Positions 37,701 to 44,805 of a stretch of 64,000 bases of DNA are shown one piece after another. The notes below the pieces were generated by a model. That model was not told the DNA's origin. It saw only the letters and a program-made list of their open reading frames with translations, and ran no database searches. The DNA is from Streptantibioticus cattleyicolor NRRL 8057 = DSM 46488 (lineage in GTDB: Bacteria; Actinomycetota; Actinomycetes; Streptomycetales; Streptomycetaceae). Each line of letters begins with the position of its first letter. Within the stretch, counting starts at the first letter, position 1. Location of the stretch: assembly GCF_000240165.1 (NCBI RefSeq), contig NC_017585.1, positions 1,302,001-1,366,000 of the forward strand, in the 5' to 3' direction. Both the position numbers and the translations under genes were made by a program.

Positions 37701-37889
37701 GCGGTCACCGGCCGGGGAGAGCGTCGCCGCGCCGTTGGTGGCCGAGGTGAACGACAGCGTGACGTGTTCCGGCGTCGCGGCGGTGGCGGACGCGGCCGGG
37801 GTGAGCACCGCCCCCGCCGCCGCGGTCCCCGCCGCGGCCTGGATGAACCGGCGCCGGGACAGTCCGGAAACGTGCGGTGCGTTGTCCAT
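34713..37889 (-). CDS. Tat-exported TolB-like beta-propeller amidohydrolase
   Basis: 1058 residues from ATG 37889 with GGGGAGG upstream. Twin-arginine signal SRRRFIQAAAGTAAAGAVL at residues 10-30, so export in folded form is expected. Residues of about 40-620 contain PD40 propeller repeats (FSPDGSRLVV, WSPDGTRIAF, WSPDGRRVLF, LSPDGTRLAC). From about 690 a metal-dependent amidohydrolase follows: VPGLWDAHTHPW supplies the HxH ligands and LGTDSPLVPVG the catalytic Asp. Such fusions are thought to be exported peptidase- or imidazolonepropionase-like hydrolases; the substrate is unknown. Its 3' end abuts the PKS relic. Confidence 0.88.
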   Translation of the reverse strand: MDNAPHVSGLSRRRFIQAAAGTAAAGAVLTPAASATAATPEHVTLSFTSATNGAATLSPAGDRLVAEMQNVLWSVPRGGGDAVPLTTPDLEPTRPVFSPDGSRLVVCAYRGGQFHLWSLDPDGSGVRQLTEGPWDDRGPAWSPDGTRIAFASERGGDPVAGSPYRIWVLEVATGRLLRLTGLPGQDGPSQDGPWEDFDPTWSPDGRRVLFVRGRTVPDPGPAGTVLEARTIAAVAADGSGPVTVAHTDTAAGQLMVPAVAPDGRLAYLRTTPSPAASCTLVVDGRDVPVDGDLAPVPPRWVSPEELLLTVDGHFRLLRPGRGTGEVIPFRAAMSVARPAYRVKSYDLAGGAVRPVRGIHLPALSPDGRRIAFAALNSLWVQETSGGTPRRITRADPTRYLLGPVWARDGRSLLYTDDRDGLHAVRRHDLATGAETVLAPGGRVHPALSPDGTRLACLDMAGRLLVRDLSTGAERVLAAPMGGGGLPGRPSWSPDGRYVALCDRNRLNQRFREGYNLIRVVDTADGTSRLHTAAPHTSLSDRYDSGPVWSPDGRWMAVIVESALWLLPVRPDGTPDGPARQVTEESADHPSWSGDSGSLLYLSAGRPRLLDVATGKARTLRIPLDQRRPEPADTVVHAGRFWDGTGETVRDDVDVVVRRGRVAAVEPHRARPRAAVRHVDASAATVVPGLWDAHTHPWQSTYGGRQTALQLAYGITTAVSLGGFAYEQARLREAVDAGELAGPRLLTTGELLDGSRVAYSMGRAHRTAEGLRRSLARGAALDWDFVKTYVRAPGWLMAEAARFAHEELGVRSGGHLCTPGIQTGQDLTTHLQATQRLEYGHATTATGHAYQDVTALYAGDRFHMIATPFTALPLLGADPALAADPRVTTLMPPWDTAVVRAQAAAPPTPAQLAALTTETDIYRRLLADGALVALGTDSPLVPVGLHLHLALRALHRAGLSPAETLRTATVTPARVFGVDAHLGTLRPGRLADLTIVDGDPFTDFSTLVRTASVLRGGVPFRQADLVAAFADGTRTDAHDAHWQMVSRQLRRDSCCDMHG

Positions 37890-38096
37890 GCGGTGGCCTC
37901 CCCGAGGCTGACCAGGTGACGCTCCATCAGATGTCTGGCACGCAACCCGCCGATCATGGCACAGTCCACCGCCGGATGAGGTGATGTGTGCGCGAATCGG
38001 CCGACCGGCCGGTGTCGGCGACGGACGGTCCGGTTGCGGAGCCCGGTCAACACCCGCCTCGGCGGCGGCGATTGGCGGCCTCGTAGACTCGTGGGC

Positions 38097-38585
38097 ATGT
38101 CCGATCACCACGTCCCTCGCGCCCGCCGGGTGGCGGTGAACCCGGCCGGTGCCCATGACGCGTCGGCGTTCGCGCTGCCGGCCGCCGCTCTGCCGTCCCT
38201 GACGCCCGAGGAGTGGGCGCGGGCCACCTTCGAGGGTGCGCCCGGTCCCCTGCGGCAGGTGTTGCGGGCCGGGTGGACCGCCGGGCTCGGACTGCGGCTG
38301 GGACCCGGCTCGTCCCCCCGCCACGTGCTGGGCTGGCCGATCACCGGGTCCGGGGCCGACGCGGTCACGCTGGAGGCGCGTTCACCACTGCTCACCGCGC
38401 GCAACGTGGTGACGGTGGAGGGGTCCCGGCTGGTCTGGGCCACCTTCGTGTGGTTCGAGAAGCCGGCGGGCCGCGCGGTGTGGTCGGCCGCCGCGCCGGT
38501 GCACCACCGCACGGTCCCCTACCTCCTCGCCCGCGCGGCCCGCCGGAGAGCCCCGACCCCCGGGAGCCGGCTCAGCCGACCTTGA
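38097..38585 (+). CDS. DUF2867-like hypothetical protein
   Basis: 162 residues. The region ATFEGAPGPLRQVLRAGWTAGLGLRLG, then GWPITGSGADAVTLEARSPLLTARNVVTVEGSRLVWATFVWFEKPAGRAVW, resembles SRPBCC/DUF2867-like lipid-pocket folds. No catalytic motif is seen. ATG 38097 has no good ribosome site, while TAGACT at 38084-38089 could be a -10 box placing transcription start at or near the ATG (leaderless mRNA). The 3' end overlaps the convergent secreted-protein gene by 14 bases. Confidence 0.65.
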   Translation: MSDHHVPRARRVAVNPAGAHDASAFALPAAALPSLTPEEWARATFEGAPGPLRQVLRAGWTAGLGLRLGPGSSPRHVLGWPITGSGADAVTLEARSPLLTARNVVTVEGSRLVWATFVWFEKPAGRAVWSAAAPVHHRTVPYLLARAARRRAPTPGSRLSRP

Positions 38586-38931
38586 TGGAGTTCCACACGG
38601 TCAGAAAGCCCCAGCTTCCGTAGCGCGAGGCGAGGTCGGTCGTGCCGGGCGGGATGACCACGCCGTCCGTGGCCGACCCGGTGCAGTCCTTGCTGAAATA
38701 GGCCGTGACGTTGACGTTGGTGTTGTTCGTGACGCTGTGCGCGCCGGGGTAGCCGTTGCTGCCCAGCAGCTTGGTGTAGCACGTCCCGTTCGGCGAGTTG
38801 GTCAGCACCTGCGAGCCGTTGTCGATGACCACCGTTCCCGTCGCGGCCTCGGCGGAGCCCGGGACGGTCAGGACGGCGGCGGCCGACAGGGCGGCCAGCA
38901 CCCCGACGCGGCCTTGGATCTTCCTACGCAT
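38572..38931 (-). CDS. Small secreted protein, unknown function
   Basis: 119 residues from ATG 38931, eight bases after GGAGG; an ATG two codons earlier is too close to the ribosome site. Signal peptide RRKIQGRVGVLAALSAAAVLTVPGSAEA, with cleavage likely after AEA. The mature part has about 90 residues with two Cys (GTCYTKLLG and SKDCTGS), which may form a disulphide, and many Asn/Thr/Gly residues typical of small extracellular beta proteins. An array of three 11-base repeats lies about 100 bases upstream, so it is probably specifically regulated. Confidence 0.75.
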   Translation of the reverse strand: MRRKIQGRVGVLAALSAAAVLTVPGSAEAATGTVVIDNGSQVLTNSPNGTCYTKLLGSNGYPGAHSVTNNTNVNVTAYFSKDCTGSATDGVVIPPGTTDLASRYGSWGFLTVWNSIKVG

Positions 38932-39243
38932 ACGCATGTCCTCCAAAGGGTCCTCGGAGAAATCCGGGAAAGACGTTTCCGTCACTTCGGCGAAGGTGTC
39001 CCACGCCAGCCAACGGACGCTAAGCAGGCCGGTTATCGGCCGACTATCCGCCGCCTATCGGCGAACGGCAGCCTCGTACCGGACACACCACGGGGCGTGC
39101 CCGCTCCCCGTGGTGCTCCGGTGTGCGCCCTCGTGTGCCTCCGCCCGCGCCCGAACGGTACGAGCGGTCGCCGCCGGCGCGGATAGATTCGGGGAACGGG
39201 AACGTGGGCGGCGGGACGCGGCACGGGCTCGGGGAGGGGTCGG
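38932..39243. other. Divergent intergenic region with a three-copy 11-base repeat
   Basis: No gene. It separates the secreted-protein gene from the short ORF at 39244 and contains the tandem repeat described separately. The rest is GC-rich with GGGAACGGGAACG near 39194 and no obvious hairpin. Confidence 0.5.
39029..39061. repeat. Three tandem 11-base repeats, candidate OmpR/PhoP/SARP-type binding array
   Basis: CCGGTTATCGG (39029-39039), CCGACTATCCG (39040-39050), CCGCCTATCGG (39051-39061); consensus CCGNYTATCSG. The copies are contiguous, giving an exact 11-base, one-helical-turn period as in sites for winged-helix regulators such as PhoP or SARPs. The array lies about 98-130 bases upstream of the secreted-protein start. 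Confidence 0.7.
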
Positions 39244-39477
39244 GTGGAGATCACGGTACGGCCGGGCTGGCGCCGGTACTCTCCACGGCTGTTCCGGTCC
39301 TTCGACGACCCGGACGGTCCGCTGTGGTCCGTCTACGACCGCCAACTCCGCGCCGATTGCGCCCTGCCCGACCCGGACGGAACCCCGCGCCCACTGCTGT
39401 TCACCACACCGGAGCAGGCCGACCGCTGGCTGGAGGGGTGCTACCGCGCGTGGGGCCGGATCCCGCTGGTCGAGTAG
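39244..39477 (+). CDS. Short hypothetical protein
   Basis: 77 residues. GTG 39244 follows GGGGAGGGG. The sequence is rich in aromatic and acidic residues (RYSPRLFRSFDDPDGPLWSVYDRQL and TTPEQADRWLEGCYRAWGRIPLVE), soluble, with no signal or membrane segment. No family recognised. Codon bias at third positions is as strong as in its neighbours, which supports it being a real gene. Confidence 0.6.
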   Translation: MEITVRPGWRRYSPRLFRSFDDPDGPLWSVYDRQLRADCALPDPDGTPRPLLFTTPEQADRWLEGCYRAWGRIPLVE

Positions 39478-39613
39478 GCCGGCGCGATGCGGGGGCGGGG
39501 GGACGCCTTCCCCTGACACCGCTCGTCCCCGCCCACTCGGCTTCCCGCCTGCGGGGCATGGTGTGTTGGCCGTAGCATGACCCGGCACGGAGTCACGGAG
39601 GGGACGAGTCAGC

Positions 39614-40036
39614 ATGTCGGACGAGCAGTACAACCCTTATGCGGCGCAGCCGGATCAGCAGCAGCCGCAGCAGCAGCCCGGGTACGGATACCCGGCTGCC
39701 AACTACCCGCCGGCCCCGCCCTACGGCGCCCCGGGGTACGGCGCTCCGGGGTACGGCGTCATGCCGATGCAGCCGAGCAACGGCATGGGGACCGCCGGCC
39801 TGGTGCTGGGCATCATCGGTCTGGTCATGAGCCTCACCTTCGTGCTGACGGTCATCGGCATGATCCTCGGCCTCCTCGCGATCATCTTCGGCGGCATCGG
39901 GATCAGCAAGGCGAACAAGGGCGAGGCCACCAACAAGGGGGCCGCCATCACGGGACTGGTCACCGGCATCCTGGCCCTGGTGCTGCTCCCGCTGCTGTTC
40001 ACACTGTTCCTGGGCAGCGTGTACAGCAGCATGTAG
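39614..40036 (+). CDS. DUF4190 membrane protein with Gln/Pro/Tyr-rich N-terminus
   Basis: 140 residues. Residues 1-50 are disordered and rich in Gln, Pro, Gly and Tyr (QPQQQPGYGYPAANYPP, then repeats of YGAPG). Two hydrophobic helices follow (LVLGIIGLVMSLTFVLTVIGMILGLLAIIFGGIGI and GAAITGLVTGILALVLLPLLF), joined by SKANKGEATNKG, the DUF4190 arrangement common in actinomycetes. Function unknown; such proteins often accompany cell-envelope or division functions. A ribosome site GGAGGGGACG precedes ATG 39614. Confidence 0.85.
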   Translation: MSDEQYNPYAAQPDQQQPQQQPGYGYPAANYPPAPPYGAPGYGAPGYGVMPMQPSNGMGTAGLVLGIIGLVMSLTFVLTVIGMILGLLAIIFGGIGISKANKGEATNKGAAITGLVTGILALVLLPLLFTLFLGSVYSSM

Positions 40037-40052
40037 CCCGGCACGACACGGC

Positions 40053-41012
40053 CTATGGGCGGGGCGGCCGGTCGCCGGTGACCGCTCGGCGGGCCTCCGC
40101 GACCAGTTCCGCCGCGGGGCCCACCAGCCGGCGTCCGGTGGGCCAGACCGCGCGCAGGTCGCGGGTGAGGTCGACGCCCGCGACGTCGACGCCGACGAGC
40201 CGGCCCTCGGCGATGTCCCCGCGGACGGCGAGTTCGCTCAGGACGGACGGCCCGGTACCGGCGATCACCGCACCGCGCACGGCCGCCGTCGAACCCAGTT
40301 CCACCAGCGGCCGGACGCGTTCACAACCGGCCAGGTACAACGCGCGGTCCAGGGTCTGCCGGGTACCGGAACCGCTCTCCCGCAGCACCAGCGGCGTACG
40401 CGACAACTCCCGCGCCGACAGCGGCTCCTGCCGCCGCGCCCACGGGTGGCCGGGGTCGACCACGACGACGAGCCGGTCCTCGGCCACCTGCCGGGTGGAC
40501 ATCACACGGGACAGCCGCGGCCCCTCGATGAACCCGATGTCGGCCTCGCCCGACTCCACCAGCTCGGGAACGTTCTCGCTGTTGGTCACCTGAAGCCCGA
40601 TGTACAACTCGGGCCGCCGGCCGCGCAGCCGGCTGATCCACACCGGCAGCAGATACTCCGCGATGGTCAGGCTCGCCGCGACCCGCAGCTCGGCCTCCCG
40701 CCGGTCGCGCAGCTTGCCCGCCCCGGCCAGCAGCTCGTCCAGTTCGTCCAGCACCCGCCGGGCGTGGCCGGCGACGACCTGACCGGCCAGCGTCAACCGG
40801 GACCCGCGGCGGGTCCGGTCGACCAGCACCAGCCCGAGCCCGCGTTCCAGCGTGGACAGCCGGCGGCTGGCGGACGGCTGGGAGATCCGCAGCCGCTCGG
40901 CCGCCCGGCCCAGACTCCCCAGGTCGGCCACGAGCACCAGGAGCCGCAGCGACTCCAGATCCGGCGTGCGCGGCGGGAGGGGAACGGTACGGGGGTCGGG
41001 CACGCGGGGCAC
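40053..41012 (-). CDS. LysR family regulator (CysL/CbbR-like), probable regulator of the YeiH exporter
   Basis: 319 residues from GTG 41012, eight bases after GGAG; GTG 41018 and ATG 41042 are in frame, but ATG 41042 would put the inverted repeat inside the gene. HTH: LVADLGSLGRAAERLRISQPSASRRLSTLERGLG. The effector domain (ELRVAASLTIAEYLLPVWI) resembles the CysL/YeiE group, which commonly regulates sulphite or sulphate-related yeiH genes. Divergent orientation from yeiH with a shared inverted repeat supports that. Confidence 0.87.
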   Translation of the reverse strand: MPRVPDPRTVPLPPRTPDLESLRLLVLVADLGSLGRAAERLRISQPSASRRLSTLERGLGLVLVDRTRRGSRLTLAGQVVAGHARRVLDELDELLAGAGKLRDRREAELRVAASLTIAEYLLPVWISRLRGRRPELYIGLQVTNSENVPELVESGEADIGFIEGPRLSRVMSTRQVAEDRLVVVVDPGHPWARRQEPLSARELSRTPLVLRESGSGTRQTLDRALYLAGCERVRPLVELGSTAAVRGAVIAGTGPSVLSELAVRGDIAEGRLVGVDVAGVDLTRDLRAVWPTGRRLVGPAAELVAEARRAVTGDRPPRP

Positions 41013-41028
41013 AGTCACAGCTCCACCG

Positions 41029-41057
41029 TATGACGAGCTCATACACCTGCGCTATGA
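41029..41057. promoter_or_regulatory. LysR-type operator between the regulator and yeiH
   Basis: TATGA-N5-TCATA (41029-41043) is a perfect inverted repeat, and a third half-site TATGA follows at 41053-41057. LysR proteins commonly bind one recognition palindrome and one weaker activation half-site, as seen here, between divergent genes. Confidence 0.6.
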
Positions 41058-41113
41058 CCTCCTGCTCGATCAAGGGCTACAGGACGGACGCCGGGCCGCC
41101 CACAGTGGTGATC

Positions 41114-42199
41114 ATGAAGAACGCCAGCCTTTCCCGGCCAGGGACCACCCGCCGCCCGTCGCGCCTCGCCACCGCGGGAAGACCGGGCACCGCCCGGCTG
41201 CCCGGGCTCGCCCTCGCCGTCGCGGTCGCCCTCGTCGCCACGGTGCTCGGCCGGCTGGTCCCCGTGGTCGGCGGGCCGGTGAGCGGGATCGTGCTCGGGG
41301 TGCTGGTCGCGCTGGTGGTGCGGCCCGGCGAGCGGACGCGGCCCGGCATCGCCTTCGCCGGACGCGGAGTGCTCCAGGCCGCCGTGGTGGTCCTGGGCGC
41401 ACAGCTCTCCCTCGGCCAGGTGCTGCGGGTCGGCGTCGGCTCGCTGCCGGTGATGATCGTGACCCTCGCGGTCTGCCTGGCGGCGGCGTACGGGATCGGA
41501 CGCCGCCTCGGTGTCGTACGCGACCTGCGCACCCTGATCGGTGTCGGCACCGGGATCTGCGGCGCCTCCGCGATCGCCGCGGTCACCCCGGTCATCGGCG
41601 CGGCCGAGGCGGAGGTGGCCTACGCCGTCTCCACGATCTTCGTGTTCAACATCGCCGCGGTGCTGACCTTCCCCGCCCTCGGGCATCTGCTGGGGATGGG
41701 CCAGCACGCCTTCGGCCTGTTCGCCGGAACCGCGGTCAACGACATGTCGTCGGTGGTCGCCGCCGCCACCACCTACGGCGGCCCGGCGGCCGACTACGCG
41801 GTGGTGGTGAAGCTGGCCCGCACGCTGCTGATCATCCCGATCTGCCTGGGCCTCGCCGCCCTCGCCCGCCGCCGCGCGCGGACGGTGGACGCGGCGGCCG
41901 ACCCCGGCCAGGGCCGCGCCGGTGCGGTGCGCGTCGGCCGGCTGGTGCCGTGGTTCCTCGTCGGCTTCCTCGTCCTGGCCGCCGTGAACACCGCCGGTCT
42001 CGTGCCGTCCGCCGCGCACGCCCCGCTCAGCACGCTCGCCGTCTTCCTGATCACCGTCGCCCTGTCCGCGATCGGCCTGTCCACCGAACCCGCCAGGCTG
42101 CGCCGCACCGGCCCGGCGCCGCTGCTGCTCGGCGGTTGCCTGTGGCTGGTGGTCTCCGCCACCAGCCTGGGCGTCCAGTTCCTGGCCCGGTACGTGTGA
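41114..42199 (+). CDS. yeiH: YeiH family (UPF0324) putative sulphate/anion exporter
   Basis: 361 residues from ATG 41114; upstream in-frame starts at 41030 and 41105 would run into the operator. About ten hydrophobic helices. Family motifs: VLGVLVALVVRPGERTRPGIAFAGRGVLQAAVVVLGAQLS, GVGTGICGASAIAAVTPVI and LFAGTAVNDMSSVVAAATTYG. YeiH proteins are predicted inner-membrane exporters, often tied to sulphite or sulphate by neighbouring CysL-like regulators, as here. Confidence 0.87.
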   Translation: MKNASLSRPGTTRRPSRLATAGRPGTARLPGLALAVAVALVATVLGRLVPVVGGPVSGIVLGVLVALVVRPGERTRPGIAFAGRGVLQAAVVVLGAQLSLGQVLRVGVGSLPVMIVTLAVCLAAAYGIGRRLGVVRDLRTLIGVGTGICGASAIAAVTPVIGAAEAEVAYAVSTIFVFNIAAVLTFPALGHLLGMGQHAFGLFAGTAVNDMSSVVAAATTYGGPAADYAVVVKLARTLLIIPICLGLAALARRRARTVDAAADPGQGRAGAVRVGRLVPWFLVGFLVLAAVNTAGLVPSAAHAPLSTLAVFLITVALSAIGLSTEPARLRRTGPAPLLLGGCLWLVVSATSLGVQFLARYV

Positions 42200-42204
42200 C
42201 CGCC

Positions 42205-42525
42205 GCGCCGATCCAGCCGTCCACCTGCGCGGCCTTGCGCGCCCGGCGAGTTGGAGGTTGGCGGCCGGCCCGGACGTGAAGTCGTGATGGCCGGTACGCC
42301 AGTCGTCGGCGGGCGGCCCGGCCACCCGCTCGACGGAGAAGGCCCCGGTGAGCGGGCCGGACCGGAGCGGTGAGCAGGCGATGACGCCGGTCCCGTGCGC
42401 ACGGGACCAGGCGATCTCGTCGGCGGACGAGCGGTTGGCCGCGGAGAACGGCCGAGCTGGACCACGCCGACGTGGGCGATCCGCTCGGCGGCCTCCAGCA
42501 GGTCGGGCGTGTCGCAGTCATCAGT
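42205..42525 (-). pseudogene. Decayed aldo/keto reductase fragment
   Basis: On the minus strand, pieces in different frames spell an aldo/keto reductase. DTPDLLEAAERIAHVGVVQL (near 42470-42525) is followed one frame over by FSAANRSSADEIAWSRAHGTGVIACSPLRSGPLTGAFSVERVAG, then DDWRTGHHDF, and in a third frame by the C-terminal AAQVDGWIGAAV. The N-terminal barrel with the catalytic Tyr/Lys is absent, and part of the C-terminus is deleted. It is not expected to make an enzyme. Confidence 0.65.
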
Positions 42526-42650
42526 GATGCGTTCCTTACGAATCGGAGAGCCGGAACCGTTCCGGCGGGCCACGACTCTCCGCGTTCCGCCCGGACCCAG
42601 GCAGTGGCCGACGTTGCCCAGGCACGCCATGACCACCCGGACCCGGCCGG

Positions 42651-43838
42651 TCAGATGCCGTACGACGGCGACGCGCCCACCGCGCCGGGGCGGACGGACT
42701 CGCGCAGTTCCGCGAAGTCGAGCGGCGGCAGTTGTGACAGCGCGGCGTCGGCGGCGCTCATGGCGGCGCCGTAGCGCGCGGTGCCGAGGAGGTCCGTCAC
42801 GGCGTCGGCGATCTGGTCGCGCGCCGCCCCGATGTCCAGCGCGCGGCCCAGGCCACGGCGGGCGAACGAGGCGGTGTTGTCGGGCTGGTCGGCGAGAACG
42901 CCCATGCCGAGCACGGGGGTCGCGCCCTGCACCGCGTCGAGCAGGGAGGCCCGGCCGCCGTGCGTGACGAACAGGTCGGCGCGGCGCAGGAGGGCGGGCT
43001 GCGGGACGTGCTCGACCACCGTGACGCGCGGGTCCGCGCCGCGCAGGCGCTCCGCGAGGTCGCCCGCGGACACGATCACGTCGCAGCCGATTCCGGAGAG
43101 CGCGGCCATGATCTCCCGGTACGCGCTCTCGACGACGGTACGCAGACCGGACATCGCGGTGGTCAACGTGCCGAGGCTGACGTAGACGAGCGGGCGGGAG
43201 GAGGGGGAGCGGTCCAGCCACTCCGGGAGGACGGTCCGGTATTCCGCGACGGTGCGCCGGACGGCGCGCGCCGAGGGCGGAGGGGTCCGGTAGAACCACT
43301 CGACCGGCGCGGGGGTGAGCATCGCGGGGAGCGTGGGCGCGTCCAGCTCGTACCGCTCGCACAGGGGGGACAGGGCGGGCGCGATGTCGGTCTCCCAGAG
43401 ATCCAGCAGCAGCGGGCCGAGGCCGTTGTCCGCCGCGAGCAGGGGCAGCCCCAGGATCCTGGCCGCGAGGTGGGCGCCGTGATCGCCGCATTCGGCGACC
43501 ACCAGATCGGGCCGTTCCCGTGTCCACGCGGTGAGCAGGTCACGCGCTTTCGCCTCGGCCTGTTCCGGCCACAGGTGACCGAAGACGTACCGGTTGAAGA
43601 CCGCGTTCCCCGATCCGCTCCAGATCGCGCTCACCGTTCGCTGAACGGTCGGATCGCACGTCCAATTCGTTCCGGCACCGTGGAACTCCACCCCGCGCCG
43701 CCGGGCGTCGCGGCGGAACATCCCGGAGGCGTGGAGGGCGACATGGTGGCCCTGTTCACGGGCCGGACGGATGACGTGATCCAGCGCGGACACGTGCGAC
43801 GGTATCGGCTCGGCGGTGATCGCCATCCGTAGGGCCAC
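42651..43838 (-). CDS. MGT-type (GT1) glycosyltransferase
   Basis: 395 residues. GTG 43838 has GGAG six bases upstream. GT-B fold: the N-terminal acceptor domain begins MAITAEPIPSHVSALDHVIRPAREQGH; the C-terminal donor domain has VYVSLGTL, then VPQPALLRRADLFVTHGGRASLLDAVQGATPVLGMGVLADQPDNTASFARRGLG, the nucleotide-sugar-binding signature of macrolide/UDP-glycosyltransferases. Relatives add a sugar to small hydrophobic natural products, for synthesis or self-resistance. No biosynthetic partners are adjacent apart from the decayed reductase. Confidence 0.87.
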   Translation of the reverse strand: MALRMAITAEPIPSHVSALDHVIRPAREQGHHVALHASGMFRRDARRRGVEFHGAGTNWTCDPTVQRTVSAIWSGSGNAVFNRYVFGHLWPEQAEAKARDLLTAWTRERPDLVVAECGDHGAHLAARILGLPLLAADNGLGPLLLDLWETDIAPALSPLCERYELDAPTLPAMLTPAPVEWFYRTPPPSARAVRRTVAEYRTVLPEWLDRSPSSRPLVYVSLGTLTTAMSGLRTVVESAYREIMAALSGIGCDVIVSAGDLAERLRGADPRVTVVEHVPQPALLRRADLFVTHGGRASLLDAVQGATPVLGMGVLADQPDNTASFARRGLGRALDIGAARDQIADAVTDLLGTARYGAAMSAADAALSQLPPLDFAELRESVRPGAVGASPSYGI

Positions 43839-44197
43839 GAATACTCCAAGGGTTTTTCCGTCGATGGAGAACGCGGTGATCTGATCACGGCGTGATGAAT
43901 CGCTTTCTTTCGGGCAGCGGTTTTCAGTCGTGATCGTTCAGGCGGTGCGGAGGTACGGCGGGGATCACGTCGTCGCTGCCGGAGGAGTCGGCGGATACAC
44001 GGAATTCGGCGCCGCCTGTGTCGGACTTTGGCCGGAAACATTCTGAAAACGCTCCGGACGTGCCCGTTTCGGGCAGGGAGACGGTGTGCCCGGGGACACG
44101 AGGGGCGGGGTACGCGGTCCGGGGGGCGCGGGGTGTCACCATACCGGCAGGGCCGTCGTCCGACGGTTCGTCAGAAACGGGCGGAGGGTGATGCGCC
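43839..44197. other. Divergent intergenic region with a 13-base palindrome
   Basis: No gene supported. A/T content rises at 43850-43930, consistent with promoters. GTGATC-T-GATCAC at 43876-43888 is a perfect short palindrome about 40 bases before the glycosyltransferase start and may be an operator. The frame open across 43924-44211 on the minus strand lacks a ribosome site and domain content. Confidence 0.45.
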
Positions 44198-44641
44198 ATG
44201 GGGGAGCACACGGCGGACCGGCCGCGGATCGTGGTCGGGATCGACGGCTCCGCTCCCTCGAAGGCGGCGCTGCGCTGGGCGATGCGCCAGGCGGAGCTGT
44301 CCGGGGCCGTCGTCGAGCCGGTCCTCGCCCGCCGCGAGCCCCTGGAGAGCTGGTACGGCCTGGCCGAGAACCAGTCGTACTACGACGAGGCCGCGGGCAA
44401 CTACCTGGCCGAGGTGGTGGACGAGGTGCTCGGGGCCGACCGGGCGGGCGAGGTCCGGCCCAAGGTGGTCCAGGGCCACGCCGCCGCCGTGCTGGTGGAG
44501 GCCGCCCAGGGCGCCGACCTGCTGGTCATCGGCCACCGCGGCCTCGGCGGGCTCGCCGGGTCGCTGCTGGGCTCGGTCTCCCGCTACTGCGTCCAGCACG
44601 CGACGTGCCCCGTGGTGGTCGTGCGCAAGCCTCGGGACTGA
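44198..44641 (+). CDS. Universal stress protein (UspA family)
   Basis: 147 residues. GGCGGAGGG precedes ATG 44198. The N-terminal VVGIDGSAPSKAALRWAMRQAE and C-terminal VIGHRGLGGLAGSLLGSVSRYCVQHATCPVVVV, with G-2x-G-9x-G-S, form the ATP-binding motif, so this is the nucleotide-binding class. A single Usp domain; streptomycetes often have many. Role in stress or dormancy is assumed from the family. Confidence 0.92.
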   Translation: MGEHTADRPRIVVGIDGSAPSKAALRWAMRQAELSGAVVEPVLARREPLESWYGLAENQSYYDEAAGNYLAEVVDEVLGADRAGEVRPKVVQGHAAAVLVEAAQGADLLVIGHRGLGGLAGSLLGSVSRYCVQHATCPVVVVRKPRD

Positions 44642-44644
44642 CCC

Positions 44645-44666
44645 CCGCCGCATCAGGCACCGGCGG
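44645..44666 (+). terminator. Possible terminator after the universal stress gene
   Basis: CCGCCG (44645-44650) and CGGCGG (44661-44666) pair around a 10-base loop, three bases past the stop. Short stem, no T run, so moderate confidence. Confidence 0.45.
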
Positions 44667-44805
44667 CACGCGGTCCGCCTCGGCCCGCCCGCATGGTCGC
44701 GTGGACCAGGGAGCGCGTGCGGACACCGACCCGGCCGGCCACGCCGCGATCGGCCGGGGCGCCAAGGCGCCGCTCGGCGGGCCGCGCCCGGAGGACGGTG
44801 GTGCG

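Noticed and set aside
38572-38931. Antimicrobial or lantibiotic precursor
   Set aside because: The mature part is about 90 residues with only two Cys and no modification enzymes nearby; a small secreted protein is the safer call.
43924-44211. 95-residue minus-strand frame upstream of the stress gene
   Set aside because: It begins inside the universal stress gene's start region, has no ribosome site and shows no recognisable fold.
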